Shown: positions 1 through 11,684, counted from the first letter of the stretch. The stretch is DNA of 64,000 nt from Mortierella sp. BCC40632 (GCA_011634665.1 WAEK01000009.1:1355501-1419500), one strand, 5' to 3'. Translations and numbers: made by a program. The notes: generated by a model not told the origin, from the sequence alone.

Positions 1-2251
1 ATTGCTTGGACGAGAAATGGATGTCATCTGGCAAGAGATGCTTCGACTTGTGATTCTCTGCTTCGGTCGAGGCCGAAAATTTTAACGATGCTGGGTCGGC
101 AGGTGCAAAGAGTTCGTCTTCGTCCACTTCTTCACTGTTTACGAAATCAATCACAAATGGAACTTTGCTTCCCTTCTTCTTTGGTGCCTCTTCATCGCCA
201 GCTCCAGTAGTACCGTCAGCTCCAGGGATTGCTCCAGCCAGGGCGGCCGCGTTTGGTTTCTCTACGTCCAGACAGGGGTTGGTATGAGTATTGATGTCAC
301 TTTTCAGACACCTGGCCAATCAAGTAAGCAAGAGTCATCCACTAGAAAGCTTGTGCCTGCGTAACGCAGGCTGTACTCACCTCTTGGAACTCGTCTCAGC
401 TTCCAATGCTCAGGTCCTGCCCAGTTCCGCAAAAGAGCCGAGTCAAAGTAAGAATACATGTCAATTTGATTTTTGCCCAACAAATCATCTGCCTCAGCCA
501 AGTCAACAGTGGCGATCGACGCAGGACCTGCCCCACTCCGTTGAGCCGCAATCTTTTCGTCCAAGTCTCCAAAGGCATCCTCGACATGTGCCAGGTCTTT
601 GTCAGTTCCTTCGGCAGCAGTGGCTGCCTGATCTGTCGCTTCGCTTATGCCATGTGCATGTCCATCCTCATCGTCATCTTGGCCATAGACATTGGCCTCA
701 TCTCCAAACCCTGCGTCGTATTCCGCGTCAAGGTTATTCATCATATCATCACCTCCTTGATAGTCCATTCCATCGTCATCGCCATCGTCATCATCAGCTT
801 CGTCGCCACGGCCAGCACGGCCATCATCATCGGCGTCATCATGGAACCGTTTCAAGAATGAAAAATCCATTTCGGAGGAGCCCAGCTGAAAGTCCTTGAG
901 TGAAGGGCAAATGTCTTGATAAAAGATCTGATTCAATGAGGGCAAAAACTTGGCTATAGTTGAAAGAAACAGGATGCAACGATAAAAAATAGAGTTAAGA
1001 AATCTTGAAGATGAAGTATCCAGGAGATGCTGTCCTAAAGAAGAAGGAATCATGACTGTCCAAGACTTACATCGCATTCGTTGCATGTCAAGCATGGTAG
1101 ATTCGACATGCATGCTCCGCTTTGTTGGCTTTTGTTTGTCTGATCCCCGTGTCCGGCTTTCTCTAGTTCCAGCCTCATCCTCCTCTTCTTCTTCTTCGAC
1201 CTCGCTATCTTCGCTGTCATCGTCCTCGTCGCCTTCATCGCGAGCATCACCAGCGTCAAAGATGATTTTTCCTTCTGCGTCCACATTCAGATGGTTCAGA
1301 AGCAAACCGCGTGCGCCGCCCTCATCAAAATCTGCTGATGTCTTTTTGAACAATGGATCCACAGAGAATTCAAGGTTGAATTTGTCGAGAGAGATCAGAG
1401 AAAAGTCCTTGGCTAGCGTATTTCCACTGCGAGATGATGACTGAAGATTATAACAAAACGTACAAACAATTGACAGGGTCAGTTACAGTTACAAAAATCC
1501 TGACTTGGCTGCACTTATAGAGTGGTGGAGTGTCAATAATCATGAAGCATGTGTGTATCTAAAATATGGGATATCGGGCGTTCAAACTAACCTTTTTCTT
1601 GACGCGTTTGTCCTGCTCTTCATCGCCATCCACATCTGCGCCAGCACCTCCATCTTCGTTCTCTATTTAACATCAAGCCGTCCAAGGGAAAAAAAAAAAA
1701 AAAAAAAAAAGGGAGCCCTGTTAAGAGTCGAGAACTTCCAGATAGTTTGGTCCGCTGCTTTCTTCCAAGTTGGACCTCTTTGCTTTCATAATCACAACAC
1801 TATCTCCGTTTTTCCCCCCAACTTACTAGCACTTGTAGCCAATCCTCCAAGCAATTTCGTGGTTTCTGTGGCTACAGAGTCAACTCGTGAGGTGTAAATT
1901 TTAACACATCCGTCCAATGTACATGAGGCTAGATAGATTGCGGTTCGAGGTTGAGAGAAGGATGTCACTGATTAGCTGAAGGAGAAAAGCGTATGGACCC
2001 GTTTGACATTAGAGCGCGCCCACACATTATGTATTGTCACCTTTCTGAAAGTTGATAGAGTCTCCCTCCCGAAGCAATGACATTTCGTGAAAATAGTCGA
2101 TGAGCGCAAAGTTCCAACTGTTGTTTGCATTGATTTTCTATCATCACGAAAAATGTAAAAATATAAAAAATGAGATCCAGAAACGAAATATCAAAAAAAA
2201 AAAAAAAAAAAAATGAATGGTGAGTAAAAAGCGAAAATTAATAGCAAAAAA

Positions 2252-2294
<43 letters not shown>

Positions 2295-2895
2295 TCGAGC
2301 ACACTATTGCATTTCATCATATAAACGTGTGTTCATCATTGGCTCTCTGTAATCTCCAAGTCCTTACGTTGTCCGTGGCGAGCTTCAACCATTGTTCAAA
2401 GCTGTCGGCAGAAACTTTGAGTAGTTTTGGTAACGGAGCGGCCTGAGACTCTACCACACCAAGTAAATTGCTGGTTCCACTGGGTCGAAGTTTGTTGTTG
2501 GGGCCTGAGAGCTCGTTTTGAAGACCAGAGCCATCGTTCGTGCTACTGTTGGCAGTCGTGCTACTCTGACCAAGGTTACTCAGGCTATTGTTCATGCTTC
2601 GTCTTCGATTTTCACTATCATCAACGCCTGCGGGTCCTGAAAGGGAAAGAAGAGAGCGTCTTCGAGCTGCACGTTCGTCGAGGAGTGAGCGACGTCGAAG
2701 AGATTTCTCTTTGGCATCATCGTTCAATTCGGTTGTCCCACCGAGGGGGACCTCAATGTCCTGAAATCGAGAAAATGAGGAGGTCTGGGGGGAGGTCCAT
2801 GTTCCACTACTGCTACTGTTAGCACTGCTACTGGCCGCTCCTGTAGTGAGATTCTCGAGGCTTTTGCGAGGATGACTGGGCTGTTGTCCGAGCAT
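1..2895 (-). CDS. BRN1: Condensin complex subunit 2 (Brn1/CAP-H/Barren), 3' end beyond window
   Basis: Kleisin subunit of condensin, which bridges the SMC2-SMC4 heads and compacts mitotic chromosomes. Seven exons join in phase on the minus strand: 2368-2895, 2041-2137, 1827-1928, 1592-1662, 1071-1440, 381-953 and 1-261. Conserved Barren blocks appear in order: the KEKSLRRRS region in exon 1, NSWNFALIDYFHEMSLL in exon 2, ASCTLDGCVKIYTSRVDSVA in exon 3, FSVDPLFKKTSADFDEGGA in exon 5, CPSLKDFQ and NWAGPEHWKLRR in exon 6, and KVPFVIDF with DDIHFSSKQ in exon 7. About 667 codons are visible, and the C-terminal winged-helix part lies before base 1. The start at 2895 is the first ATG of exon 1; a further upstream exon cannot be excluded. 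Introns hold long poly-A tracts (near 1690, 2192 and 2252). The family call is very secure; single splice sites are hand-placed. Confidence 0.93.
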
Positions 2896-3360
2896 CCTGA
2901 CTAGGTCTGGCGAGGCAAAGCAAATACAACGAGAAATAGGAAAAGGAGAGGTAAAGAAAGAGAGAGCTTGATGTCGCGGTTGATGTCAATGCCACTGGGT
3001 CCTGATCGCCAAATTGAACAAAGGAGACCAACTAGCATCGAGGATTGGATGGCAAAAACGCCTCCAACCTTCGCTGCTGATCACGTGCCGAAGCTGGTGG
3101 CAAGACCTTTTTTTTTTTTTTCAAAATGCCTCGCAGCCCTTCTACCCAACACACATGGTAGCACGAAAATTCTGACAGCGGTTAACGGAGCTTTGCTCTG
3201 GGAGTATGTATTGCGCCGAGATAATTGCAACCGAAAGAAAAAACAACAAGAGACTGTACAAATGAGTTGGTAAGGGAATGAGAAAAGGAATAAAACGCAA
3301 AGGGAGCTAAAATAGATGGCTATTCGAGAAAAGAAAAAGAGGATGAGGGGAAAAGAAAAA
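2896..3360. other. Intergenic spacer between two minus-strand genes
   Basis: About 465 bases without a convincing gene. It holds the 5' flank of the Brn1 gene and the 3' flank of the next minus-strand gene. It contains a short T run near 3109-3121 and purine-rich plus-strand sequence. Short open frames here have no protein-like features. Confidence 0.6.
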
Positions 3361-4079
3361 TTATGGGCGGTTTTCTTGAGGGACAGTGACAACAATGTCG
3401 TTCAATTCAACCTCTTGACCATCCTCATCCTGACGCTTGCGCTCCTGTGCCACAGCTTCCGCATGATCCTTGACATCCTCGCGTTCGTAGAACATCTCGG
3501 TCGCCATCTCGACGTACGACTTTGCTGCAGCTTCAGCCCATCGCTTCTCCAACAAAGGGGCTACCTCCTCCAGGGTAACTCCAGGCTTGGAATAAACTCT
3601 GCACAATGGCTCAAGTTCAGAGTCGATCTTAGGCTGCTCAGGCCGGACCTCAAGTCGATAAATCTCCAGAGTAGGATCGGATTTGTAGAATGACTGATAG
3701 TATTGTGCCCAGGTCAGATCCGGGTTCGGGTAAGCAAAGAGGTCAAAGATAATATCTAGCTGAGGACTGGGTCGATCGTGGAAGATAGTTGTTTGGATGA
3801 CTTTGTGGGCGCCCACCGTCTTGAACCACTCGAGAATTTCGGCCTTGGTCCCAATAAAGACAAAAGTTGACGTGTGTCCAAGAGAGAGCGAGATCTTTTC
3901 GCCGAGCATGGGTGGAGTCACGATGCGCTTGTCACCGGGGACATCGCCTTTTTAAAGGAAATGAGAGAGCGAGAGATTTAACGAGTCAGCGAAAGAAAGT
4001 TAGGTTGAATGAGGAGAGAAAGGATGAACCAGAAAACCAACCACATACTCATCGCATAGCCGTAGTTGAACTTGACCAT
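3361..4079 (-). CDS. Hypothetical protein, two exons, ~205 residues
   Basis: I do not recognise this protein. Exon 1 (4049-4079) gives MVKFNYGYAM and joins in phase over a GTATGT...AAG intron to exon 2 (3361-3947). The product is a soluble, charged protein with no signal peptide or membrane span. The N-terminal half is mixed alpha/beta in character (segments SLSLGHTSTFVFIGTKAEI and QLDIIFDLF). The C-terminal third is rich in Ala, Glu and Lys, probably helical (EKRWAEAAAKSYVEMATEMF), with an acidic tail. It lies between Brn1 and CENP-O on the same strand, but adjacency in a fungal genome does not imply shared function. A further 5' exon is possible. Coding status is supported by the long frame and the phase-compatible splice. 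Confidence 0.6.
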
Positions 4080-4394
4080 CTTGGATGCTGTGAATTACAA
4101 GGGTAGTGAGGTCTGGTGTGTACAAATATTCTGATGTATTTAAGAAAAGCGAATGGTGAAAAAAAAAAACAAAAAACAAAAAACGAAAACGTTGCAATGC
4201 TGTTGGCATCTTACCGGTGTCTCATCCTCATTTGTGACGTTCATAGAGAACAGGAATAAAGTATTTAGCCTTCTCCCGATCTCTAGAAGCTCTCACTCGT
4301 TTCTTATTGGTGAATGTCCATGCAGGTTTGCGTCAGAGGACTTCCATACCAGAGATGAATTCAGCGCTCGTCCACGAGGCAGGTTGTCTTTCCT
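4080..4394. other. Spacer between hypothetical gene and CENP-O gene
   Basis: About 315 bases holding the 5' flank of the small hypothetical gene and the 3' flank of the CENP-O gene. An A-rich stretch lies at 4159-4192. No gene seen. Confidence 0.55.
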
Positions 4395-6013
4395 TTATTG
4401 CCGAGATCCCACTTTACTGCCATAGAGGCGTGATATCTTTTCAATAGCGCATAGAAGATTGTATTCTGATCGGAGATACTGGATCCAGTTGGCATGGATC
4501 GCCTTCAATGGCAAATGCCCCGGAATTGTTTCTACGTCCACCACGTCGTTATCAACCATAAACCTTACTTGCACGTCTGTCGGTCGGGTTGATGTAAAGT
4601 CGTCGAACCGTAGCTTCACACTTGCCGATAACAAGGGGTTCTCAAGACTACGATTTTGTAACGCTGTCATAACCGCCTCATCATCCTCTAGCTCATCTTG
4701 CTCTGGGTCCTCAGAGGCGTCATGGTCTATGTCCATATTGGTGTCAATGTCCTTGTCGGAAAGACCACTGTTTGATTCTGCAAAAACTCGTTTATTCCGG
4801 CGACGAAGGCGATTGAAGAGCTTGAATAGATCATCATAACGAAAGAACAACAAGGTCGCGCTGCTAATTGATGCATCCATATTCTCACAGACAACGCTAG
4901 GCAAGGCAGCTGAAGAGTCGACTTTCGACTGTTCCTTTTCTGGTGACTCGTCTGCTTGTGGAGGCTGTTGCTGCTGCGGCTGAACCTTGGCAGGTATAGC
5001 GGCCGCTAGGTCCTGTACAACGCTATTGATCATCTCGCGCTTTGCTACAAATGCTTGAAGGTATTCCGATATCTTTCGGGTAAACGTCTAAGTACAGCAA
5101 AAGTACGAGCGAAGTATGAGTTTGGGCTGTTCTGGTACCGCCTCTATCCAGATTACGGTTATTTTCTACATACACTTATATCTCTGTTCAGAAATCGTTT
5201 CTCCAAGTCGTTTAACGGAATCCAGTGAGGGATCGTATGCTTTGTGATTTGAAGGATCGTTTCCGTCGAGTCCTCAACATTGTCGTAGTCGTTCTCCACA
5301 GGTACCAACTTTTTTGCAAACATGATATAGTATGGTTCACGGTACTTGGCTAAAGAACATTGCAGTAACAGTATATGCATTAATAATAGGGAACATTTGA
5401 GCTGGTCTTGGAAAAGGTGATTAGTATCAGCTAGTTGGTGCGAGTTCATCCTACCTAGTGCAAATGTTTCGAAGCGGATTCCAACATGCTTTTGTCGGTT
5501 GGGGCGATGGGTGACTTTGTACTTGCGAATGATCTCCTCGTCATAGATATCGTCCTCTTTGAATATTGTTACTCCTGTTAGCCGGTAGGCCTTGAGAATA
5601 TCCTGCATCCATTGTTGCTCTTTTGCACTTTTTTCTGGTGGTGCGAGATTCAGCGACTTTGTATCTTTGAACAGAAAAAAAAGTCAAAGTGCTACTGTTA
5701 GCAATGGTGTACGGAAATGAATAGAAATTCATTGAGCTATCCAACTTTGGATCTATACCATTGATGATTCCTTGTTCTTCCTGGTCGATCTCCCTTAGCA
5801 ATGCATCACGCCTTGTCTCCATGGACTGAACTAAAAGTCGCAAAGAGCCATCAATGTAGCCAGTCAGAGCCGTGCATTTCCTTGAATCTTACTGCCAGAA
5901 TTCCAGAATTCACACCATGGTGCAACAGACATACGCTCATGTCGTAGGATTTCAATGTCTTGTCTTAGAGCAGAGACAGAGCCGCCTCCTGAGCTGCTTC
6001 CCGAATGGTCCAT
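4395..6013 (-). CDS. Inner kinetochore protein CENP-O/Mcm21
   Basis: Subunit of the CCAN (COMA/CENP-OPQUR) layer, which links centromeric chromatin to the outer kinetochore. Five exons join in phase: 5935-6013, 5759-5830, 5455-5664, 5349-5174 and 5087-4395 (409 residues). The N-terminus is a helical, coiled-coil-like stretch (SALRQDIEILRHE..LQSMETRRDALLREID). Next come CENP-O signatures: DILKAYRLTGVTIF, HVGIRFETFAL, AKYREPYYIMF and TIPHWIPLNDLEKRFL, then FTRKISEYLQAFVAKREMI. The C-terminal RWD-like part (LLSASVKLRFDDF..DVQVRFMV) follows a Q/P-rich and acidic insertion. The start at 6013 is the first in-frame ATG; only a TTG lies upstream. The exon 2 donor (GTATAG) is the least certain site. 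Family call by recognised motifs. Confidence 0.85.
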
Positions 6014-6130
6014 TGGTATAAAGGTCGAAGAACCCGAACGCGGCAAGTTCTACAGGGTTCTCGAGGCTGCGCCGCTGGTCTCCAACATTAAGTGCCCCTC
6101 AAGGAAGCTTTTTGACAAACACATAGCACA

Positions 6131-6172
<42 letters not shown>

Positions 6173-6229
6173 GAGAGGGAGAGACCATTGCCTCGGACCA
6201 TTGCCACTTCTTTACTCACTTTGAAAGAC
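6014..6229. promoter_or_regulatory. Divergent promoter region between CENP-O and F-box genes, with poly-A tract
   Basis: The 216 bases between two divergent start codons must hold both 5' flanks. A nearly uninterrupted run of about 38 A on the plus strand (6131-6168) is the obvious feature. Poly(dA:dT) tracts commonly exclude nucleosomes in fungal promoters; its role here is inferred. No TATA box is assigned. Confidence 0.5.
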
Positions 6230-7207
6230 ATGCCAGGACGGGCGACATCACTGACAACGTTGCCGACAGAAATTGTGGTCGCCATTTTCGTTTATTCCTC
6301 AAATCCTGCTCTCGCATTAACCTGTCGGGAACTCAACGGCATTCTCGCCCCTCTCTCCAGGTCTATCTCTGTTCGAGCTGACTTTTTGTTTTGGCGCTAC
6401 AAAAAGAACTATGTCAAAGCCGTACTCAAAGGGCTCCGTTGGTCATTCTTTGATCTCGAGCTACTCCAAGCGCTAGATAGGATCTACAGAAGGGAGCGCC
6501 TTCAGACCATTGGAGCTATCTCTTTACAGAGGCAACAGCACGACCTTTTGTTTAAATCATTGCCTAAGGGTCATTTAGCTGCAGGAGTCTCGACTCTGGA
6601 GGACACATCTACAACACCTAGTGATGCAGGACGGCCACGAAAGCGGAGGAAAAAGTATCAACTACCTAAACCTAATCTTGCTAGTCAAGAACAAGCAGTG
6701 GCGAAAGCGACTGATGAAGACTACAAAAGAATGAGACCAGAAGCTCTCCAAGATGTCTCCTGCCCGGTCTCTTCAGAGTCTGTGCAGATCTCAGCAGATC
6801 TTGATGTCAACCATATCTACAATCAAGAAATCCCACTACCCAAAGATTTTGAGCTTCCTCAGCGACTGTTCAAGTCTGGTGATCACTTGCCATTATTGAG
6901 GGTCTTGTTTGTCAGAGGTGCATCGCCGACATATTCGTCATCATATCCATTAGTCCGATCCTGTCAGCGTGGGGATATCAAACTAGTCGAGCTTTTGTTT
7001 GCAGCAGGCGCACCTCCGGACCAGAAGGCCCTTCGGTGGGCATGTGTAGGGGAACATTACGACATCCTGGATTTGTTTCTGGAACGCGGAGCCTTGCCAG
7101 ATCAGCAATGCCTAAGTCTTTGCGTTGAGAAGGGAAAGACAGCAATGGTTGATCGACTACTAGGCTTGGGTGTTGTTCCTGACATGAAAACCCTTCTTAA
7201 CCTATGA
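6230..7207 (+). CDS. F-box and ankyrin-repeat protein
   Basis: Single-exon gene of 325 residues. The N-terminus shows an F-box-like motif (SLTTLPTEIVVAIFVYSSNPALALTCRELNGIL, about residues 7-40), which in this class binds Skp1 of SCF ubiquitin ligases. A middle segment is basic (RPRKRRKKYQ) and could be a nuclear localisation signal. The C-terminal third shows ankyrin-like repeats (LPLLRVLFVRGASPTY, DIKLVELLFAAGAPPD, HYDILDLFLERGALPD, KTAMVDRLLGLGVVPD), a plausible substrate-binding surface. The first ATG is at 6230; the upstream in-frame codon at 6188 is TTG. Such F-box/ankyrin proteins are often expanded in Mortierella-like fungi, which is general knowledge and not shown here. No partner is identified. 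Confidence 0.8.
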   Translation: MPGRATSLTTLPTEIVVAIFVYSSNPALALTCRELNGILAPLSRSISVRADFLFWRYKKNYVKAVLKGLRWSFFDLELLQALDRIYRRERLQTIGAISLQRQQHDLLFKSLPKGHLAAGVSTLEDTSTTPSDAGRPRKRRKKYQLPKPNLASQEQAVAKATDEDYKRMRPEALQDVSCPVSSESVQISADLDVNHIYNQEIPLPKDFELPQRLFKSGDHLPLLRVLFVRGASPTYSSSYPLVRSCQRGDIKLVELLFAAGAPPDQKALRWACVGEHYDILDLFLERGALPDQQCLSLCVEKGKTAMVDRLLGLGVVPDMKTLLNL

Positions 7208-7311
7208 CCGTAACCCCTTGTATCATACTTTACTTCTATCTTAGACCCTAATTGTGGTGTAGAAGATGTAGGTCACCTACTCATTAGACAAACCACTCAG
7301 TGTAAACAAGC

Positions 7312-7317
7312 AATAAA
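7312..7317 (+). terminator. AATAAA polyadenylation signal of the F-box/ankyrin gene
   Basis: Canonical AATAAA 105 bases after the stop codon of the F-box gene, in the right orientation. Confidence 0.45.
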
Positions 7318-8373
7318 AGCCCTACTCAGGATGAATGCCCTGTCTCAATCATAGACCCTTTTTGTACTCGCTCAGCTTCAACTCCACTCTTTCAGCCTTT
7401 AGACTACTCCATATCGTCGCAGTTTGACTCAGTACGCTCAGTATCTTAGAAAGGATTTGATGAAAAGCTACAATCTCAGGCCCCAGTTTGAAAGTGCATT
7501 TTACCAATCTACACTGTATACTAGAGATCTGGGATATCTTCCAACAAAACTAACCAATTTAGCTGAAGTCCTGTATATTTTGTGGAGAGCCAAGTTGCTA
7601 AAGGCTTCATGTCATCTCCATCTACCTGGCCTTGTAATTGATCATGAGAGGCAGGTAGCTTTGAAGTTTGTCCGGGGGTTTGGATCTAGTTGTGTGATAT
7701 TTGATATTTGAGCATGGATGCGGGTATCTTTCTCCGAGTCTCGGCCAACATCTGTCGACTACCAAAAAGATCTAAAGTATCGTTATGTTTATTATTCGGA
7801 CTAAAGGAGAGTGCTGTGCTACATTCTCTGAATTTTCGATCCTCAAGTATGCACCGACACTAAAGCCATCAAACCCACAGGATATCCGATTCTAGTGTTG
7901 CTTCTAAGAGAAGTTACGAATACCAACCAGAGTCGGGTTCCTGGTAGCGAAGTCAAGCTAGTAACAAAGTCCTACTAGCTACAGGTTATTTTCGCTCTGC
8001 AAAAAGGCATGAATCCAATGCAGCAGCTTGGACAGGTTTTCAGATAACTGCTGAGGACCAGAGCACAAGGCCGGCACTAAGGCCGGCCATTCGTCTTTCT
8101 ACAGTATCCAATGGAGCGCGATCTCCCACTTGATTGAGACGCTGTTCGGATGATAACGAAGGATCACCAGAGGACCAAGTGAGCCCTGGAGGGCGAAATC
8201 AGTTTTGGGTTTCGGTGCTGAAGAAATGACCGTCACGCAAACGCCTGGCAGCGTGGCATGTCCTTCACACCTCTTCCCCCATTGTCCTCATTCCCAATTC
8301 TTTTCCTTCTCTAATTCGCCACACTAACGCCCTACTCCACTTGTAAAAGGTTCAGACTTTGAATCATCCCCGC
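7318..8373. other. Intergenic region without recognised gene
   Basis: About 1.05 kb between two plus-strand genes. An open frame of 95 codons at 7424-7711 has no ATG near its start and no recognised motif, so it is not called. The right part (8240-8373) is pyrimidine-rich and probably 5' leader of the REEP gene. Confidence 0.5.
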
Positions 8374-10204
8374 ATGCTCTTATACCTCCTTTCTCGCATT
8401 GTCTGGTAATGGCCCCTTCTCCTTCATTCGCATGCTGATTAGAACACCCAAAGAGCTCTTGGCATGCCACCTACACTTTACTAATATCCCTTTTGTGCAC
8501 TCGTGTATGGGTCTGGCTTGTATCGACAACTATAGCACGACTGCGGGGTCTTTGGTAAATGAATGAGTAGAGGTTGCTTACGGGCAAAGTTGCTGCGCCA
8601 TAGTCCTGACCTGTCGTTTCCAGTCGTGTGAGGTTTATCTGAACTCTTGTACCTCCCTCTAATCGCTTGTCTGTTAACCCGTTGCTTTAGTATCCAGCAT
8701 ATGCGTCATTCAAGGCAGTGAGTTCAGGAGATAGTGGGCGACAGATGGCATGGCTCATGTATTGGGTTGTCATGGGTTTATTCACGGCAGTCGAGTTTGT
8801 CCTTGACATGTTTGTCTTCTGGTAGGTTTGGATCTATCTATGAGGGGGTGCCCGACAGTAGACTGCATTATTAGTCCAGATTACAATGACCTCTGAAAAT
8901 ACTTCTCGTTTTGCCGCCATTCCGGTTATTGCTACAACAGGCTGCCATTCTACTATGAAGTCAAGATGCTTGTTGTTCTTTGGATGATGTTACCGCAGAC
9001 ACAGGTATTAGAGATAGAGCTGAACATTTCTGGACCGCTAGTCAGCTAGACACAACACTTTGACACTCACGCTTCATGGATGCGCATTCAATTTTATCAT
9101 TTATAGGGCTCGATCTACCTCTACCAGACATTTGTCGAACCGTACCTACTGACCCACGAAAAAGAGATAGACCAGGCTTTGAAGGATGCCCAAAAACAGG
9201 CCATGGCTGCTGGAATGAAATACGTCAAGCAGGCATTTCAGATGCTGCAGGATCTTGCGATTGACTTTTACAGGAAGGTATGCATTGCAGACAACTCAGG
9301 AAAAATTAACGGGATGTGGGAGATTCGGTATTTATGCTGAGTGCTCCAATACACTTCTTTCAACTCAAGCCAAGCACTACGATGGTATTGATCTCTCTTA
9401 CTTTCTCTCTTCTATCCTGGGGTTCGACTGTAGTCTCAAAGTGAAGCGACCATGACTGCCGCCTCACTCTCCGACACGGAAAGGAACTTTACAGCTCCAA
9501 CTGATAGACAGGCCTCGGGAGAGTCCTCAGTGCCCGGCCCAAGGCAGGAATTAGGTAACGCTCACAGCTATCTCGCTTGGGCTTATCACATTGTCTCCCC
9601 CCAGCTCAGTGCTGCGGCAACAATGGCGTCCCAGTCAATGGCGAGACAAGTTCCAGGAAGACCACTTCCGCAGCCCCCATCGTATTCATCATCGCAACAG
9701 CAACACAGTCACCAGCCGCATACAGGCACAGGCTCGTCTTCTTCACCTGCACCATTTTCGAGAGCGCCTCCGGTGCCTGGGCCAGTTGTTGCAGACAGCA
9801 ATAGCTCACTCGGTGTCCAGCCCTATTCAACCCCAGTCATCTCACCTACGCCTGGCTATGCAGGAATCGGTTTAGAGGAACAGGCACAACTTGATAGGCT
9901 GTCATCGCGACTAAACAGGGCTGCCCAATCGACGGGAGTGGCTGACATGGGTCAGGGGTCTACCATGCGATACCGAAAGATTTCGCTATATGAGGATGAT
10001 AGTGATAGTGGAACGGGTGTGAGTAGCAATGACAGTGGTGATATTGTGATGGTGGAAGACTACAAAGACCGAGGAGCCGAGACCCAGGCCCCGCCTTCAA
10101 CCCTTTCTCCGTCGACCAATACGGGTCATGTTTCGGAAAATAGTTGGGGCGGGTTGGCAGCAGCAATGGGGTTCCGACGAAGATCTGCTACGCCGTCCAG
10201 CTAA
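8374..10204 (+). CDS. REEP/TB2-DP1-HVA22 family ER-shaping protein
   Basis: Reticulon-like hairpin protein that curves tubular ER membranes. Six exons join in phase: 8374-8405, 8536-8554, 8691-8821, 8941-9004, 9107-9277 and 9434-10204 (395 residues). The family core is clear: MLLYLLSRIV, then SLYPAYASFKAV, QMAWLMYWVVMGLFTAVEFV, W-LPFYYEVKMLVVLWMMLPQTQ, and SIYLYQTFVEPYLLTHEKEID. The hydrophobic segments would insert as hairpins. An amphipathic helix-like stretch follows (KYVKQAFQMLQDLAIDFYRK). The final exon encodes a ~250-residue Ser/Pro/Gln-rich disordered tail, with acidic patches (YEDDSDSG, GDIVMVED) and the C-terminus RRRSATPSS. This tail makes it longer than Yop1-type members (about 180 residues) and resembles REEP1-4. 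Exon 2 is only 19 bases but restores the frame exactly. Confidence 0.9.
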
Positions 10205-10325
10205 GCCCTGAATAGAAGCGTGAGGAGCATAGTTGTCCCTCTTCTTTTCTTTTCCTCCTTTCAGGATTCCTTGGCATTTAGGAGCATGCAGTGGTGTGCC
10301 TTGGCGTGAAGATCGCCCGATACTC

Positions 10326-10331
10326 AATAAA
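10326..10331 (+). terminator. AATAAA polyadenylation signal of the REEP gene
   Basis: AATAAA lies 122 bases after the REEP stop codon and is followed by a T-rich stretch. Confidence 0.4.
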
Positions 10332-10655
10332 CCAATCAATCAATACAATCAATGCCAAGTTTTTTTTTTTTTTCATCCAGTAGCGCCTTCTATTCATTGG
10401 TTAGGTTACCATGATGGCTTGCCTGTCGTCTTTAAGACTATTTAAGCCGTTGCTGGCCTGCCTTATTATCGGGGTCGAGCAAAGTGCTTTTACAGATTTG
10501 TAAACGACAAGTTGGTTTGCTTCCAACAAAATGACCGAAGAATAAAGTCCCCCAGAATGATTATTCAATCTGGACTGCAATGTGGACATGCTGAGGTGGC
10601 TCACAAAGCTCTAGAACTTGTACTACCCAAATCTGGTATGTAAGGCTCAACTGTC

Positions 10656-10688
<33 letters not shown>

Positions 10689-11684
10689 TTGTTCGATCGT
10701 CAAAGCCTTCTTGCATTGACTTCACTGAGAGGTAAAAGGGGGGGGGCAGAGGAGTGAATTAGAAGAACATAGTCAATGAACCTTTATGTTCCCATTCTCA
10801 GGAGCACAAAGTTGGCCTCTTCCAAAAATGCAGCTTGTTTGTTCTTCTTCTTCTAGTGACTAAAGGCAAGGTAGAAAACAGCTCCATTGTCCTTTTACCC
10901 GAGGATGTGGAAATACCTCACAACTATCATTTAGATTGCCCTTGATATCTCTTCAACCAATTCACTACCAATCATCTATAATCTTCAACAAACTGCGATA
11001 TATCAAACTCGCCCTCGATATTCACATAAAATGGAGAATCAGCGGCCTTTTCCATCAACATTACCGAAGTTATTACTAACCATTGGCTCTCAACAAAGTC
11101 AGACAGCAAATCTTTGGGCCTGAAGCGAGGATTTGCGTGGATTCGTCAGGCGCACTTTACTCAAGGCGCTCAAGCACATGCAACAATCGCCAAGCATCCC
11201 AGGCACAAGAGTTCACCAACCTCTAAATAACCATAATCCTTGACAGGGCAATAGCCATTATATGTCTGGGGAGGGAGACGCGCGGAGAGAAGGGGGGAGA
11301 TGCGGCAGTTGCATCTGGGCAGGTCCAGGGAGTTCGCAGGCGTGCTACAGGATCAGATCCAATTGGGCCAGCGGGTTGGAAGCGACGCTATTTGTCTGTG
11401 AAATCAGGTCATAGTCTGGCATTTCGTCTAAGTTCAAACGGGGCAGGCACACTCTTCCAGAATCTCCAATCGAAGGGTGCCAGGATATGAACAATGGAGG
11501 CTGACTTGGAGATCACTTGGTGTTGCAAATTTCTCTTGACATCGTGACCGCGTTACATTTGAGGACATTTGCCACCAAAAAGAGAGTTAAAAGACAGGCA
11601 AGAGACCTCCTTGCTCACGCAATTTGTCATCGCCAGTCATCCAGTCTACATCTGCCCTGCATTACTCAACGTCAACTTGAACCA
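10332..11684. other. Intergenic region with A/T homopolymers and one short coding-like frame
   Basis: About 1.35 kb between REEP and the polymerase gene. A T run followed by an A run (10656-10688) could fold as a hairpin. A short minus-strand frame at 10972-11144 is described separately as a possible relic. The last ~170 bases before 11685 stay in frame with the polymerase gene but have no ATG, so they are treated as 5' leader. Confidence 0.5.
10972..11144 (-). pseudogene. Possible relic or terminal exon: short coding-like frame without start
   Basis: A minus-strand frame of about 57 codons ends at a TGA (10972-10974). It reads protein-like sequence with mixed hydrophobic and acidic residues (KDLLSDFVESQW..., then NIEGEFDISQFVEDYR at the end). 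It has no ATG at its upstream end and a stop lies just before it, so it would need an upstream exon or be a remnant of a former gene. I do not recognise the family. Confidence 0.2.

Noticed and set aside
7424..7711. 95-codon plus-strand frame
   Set aside because: Begins at TTG without a nearby ATG and shows no family motif; too weak to call.
10656..10688. T-run/A-run hairpin as a bacterial-style terminator
   Set aside because: Eukaryotic context; the region is simply homopolymeric.
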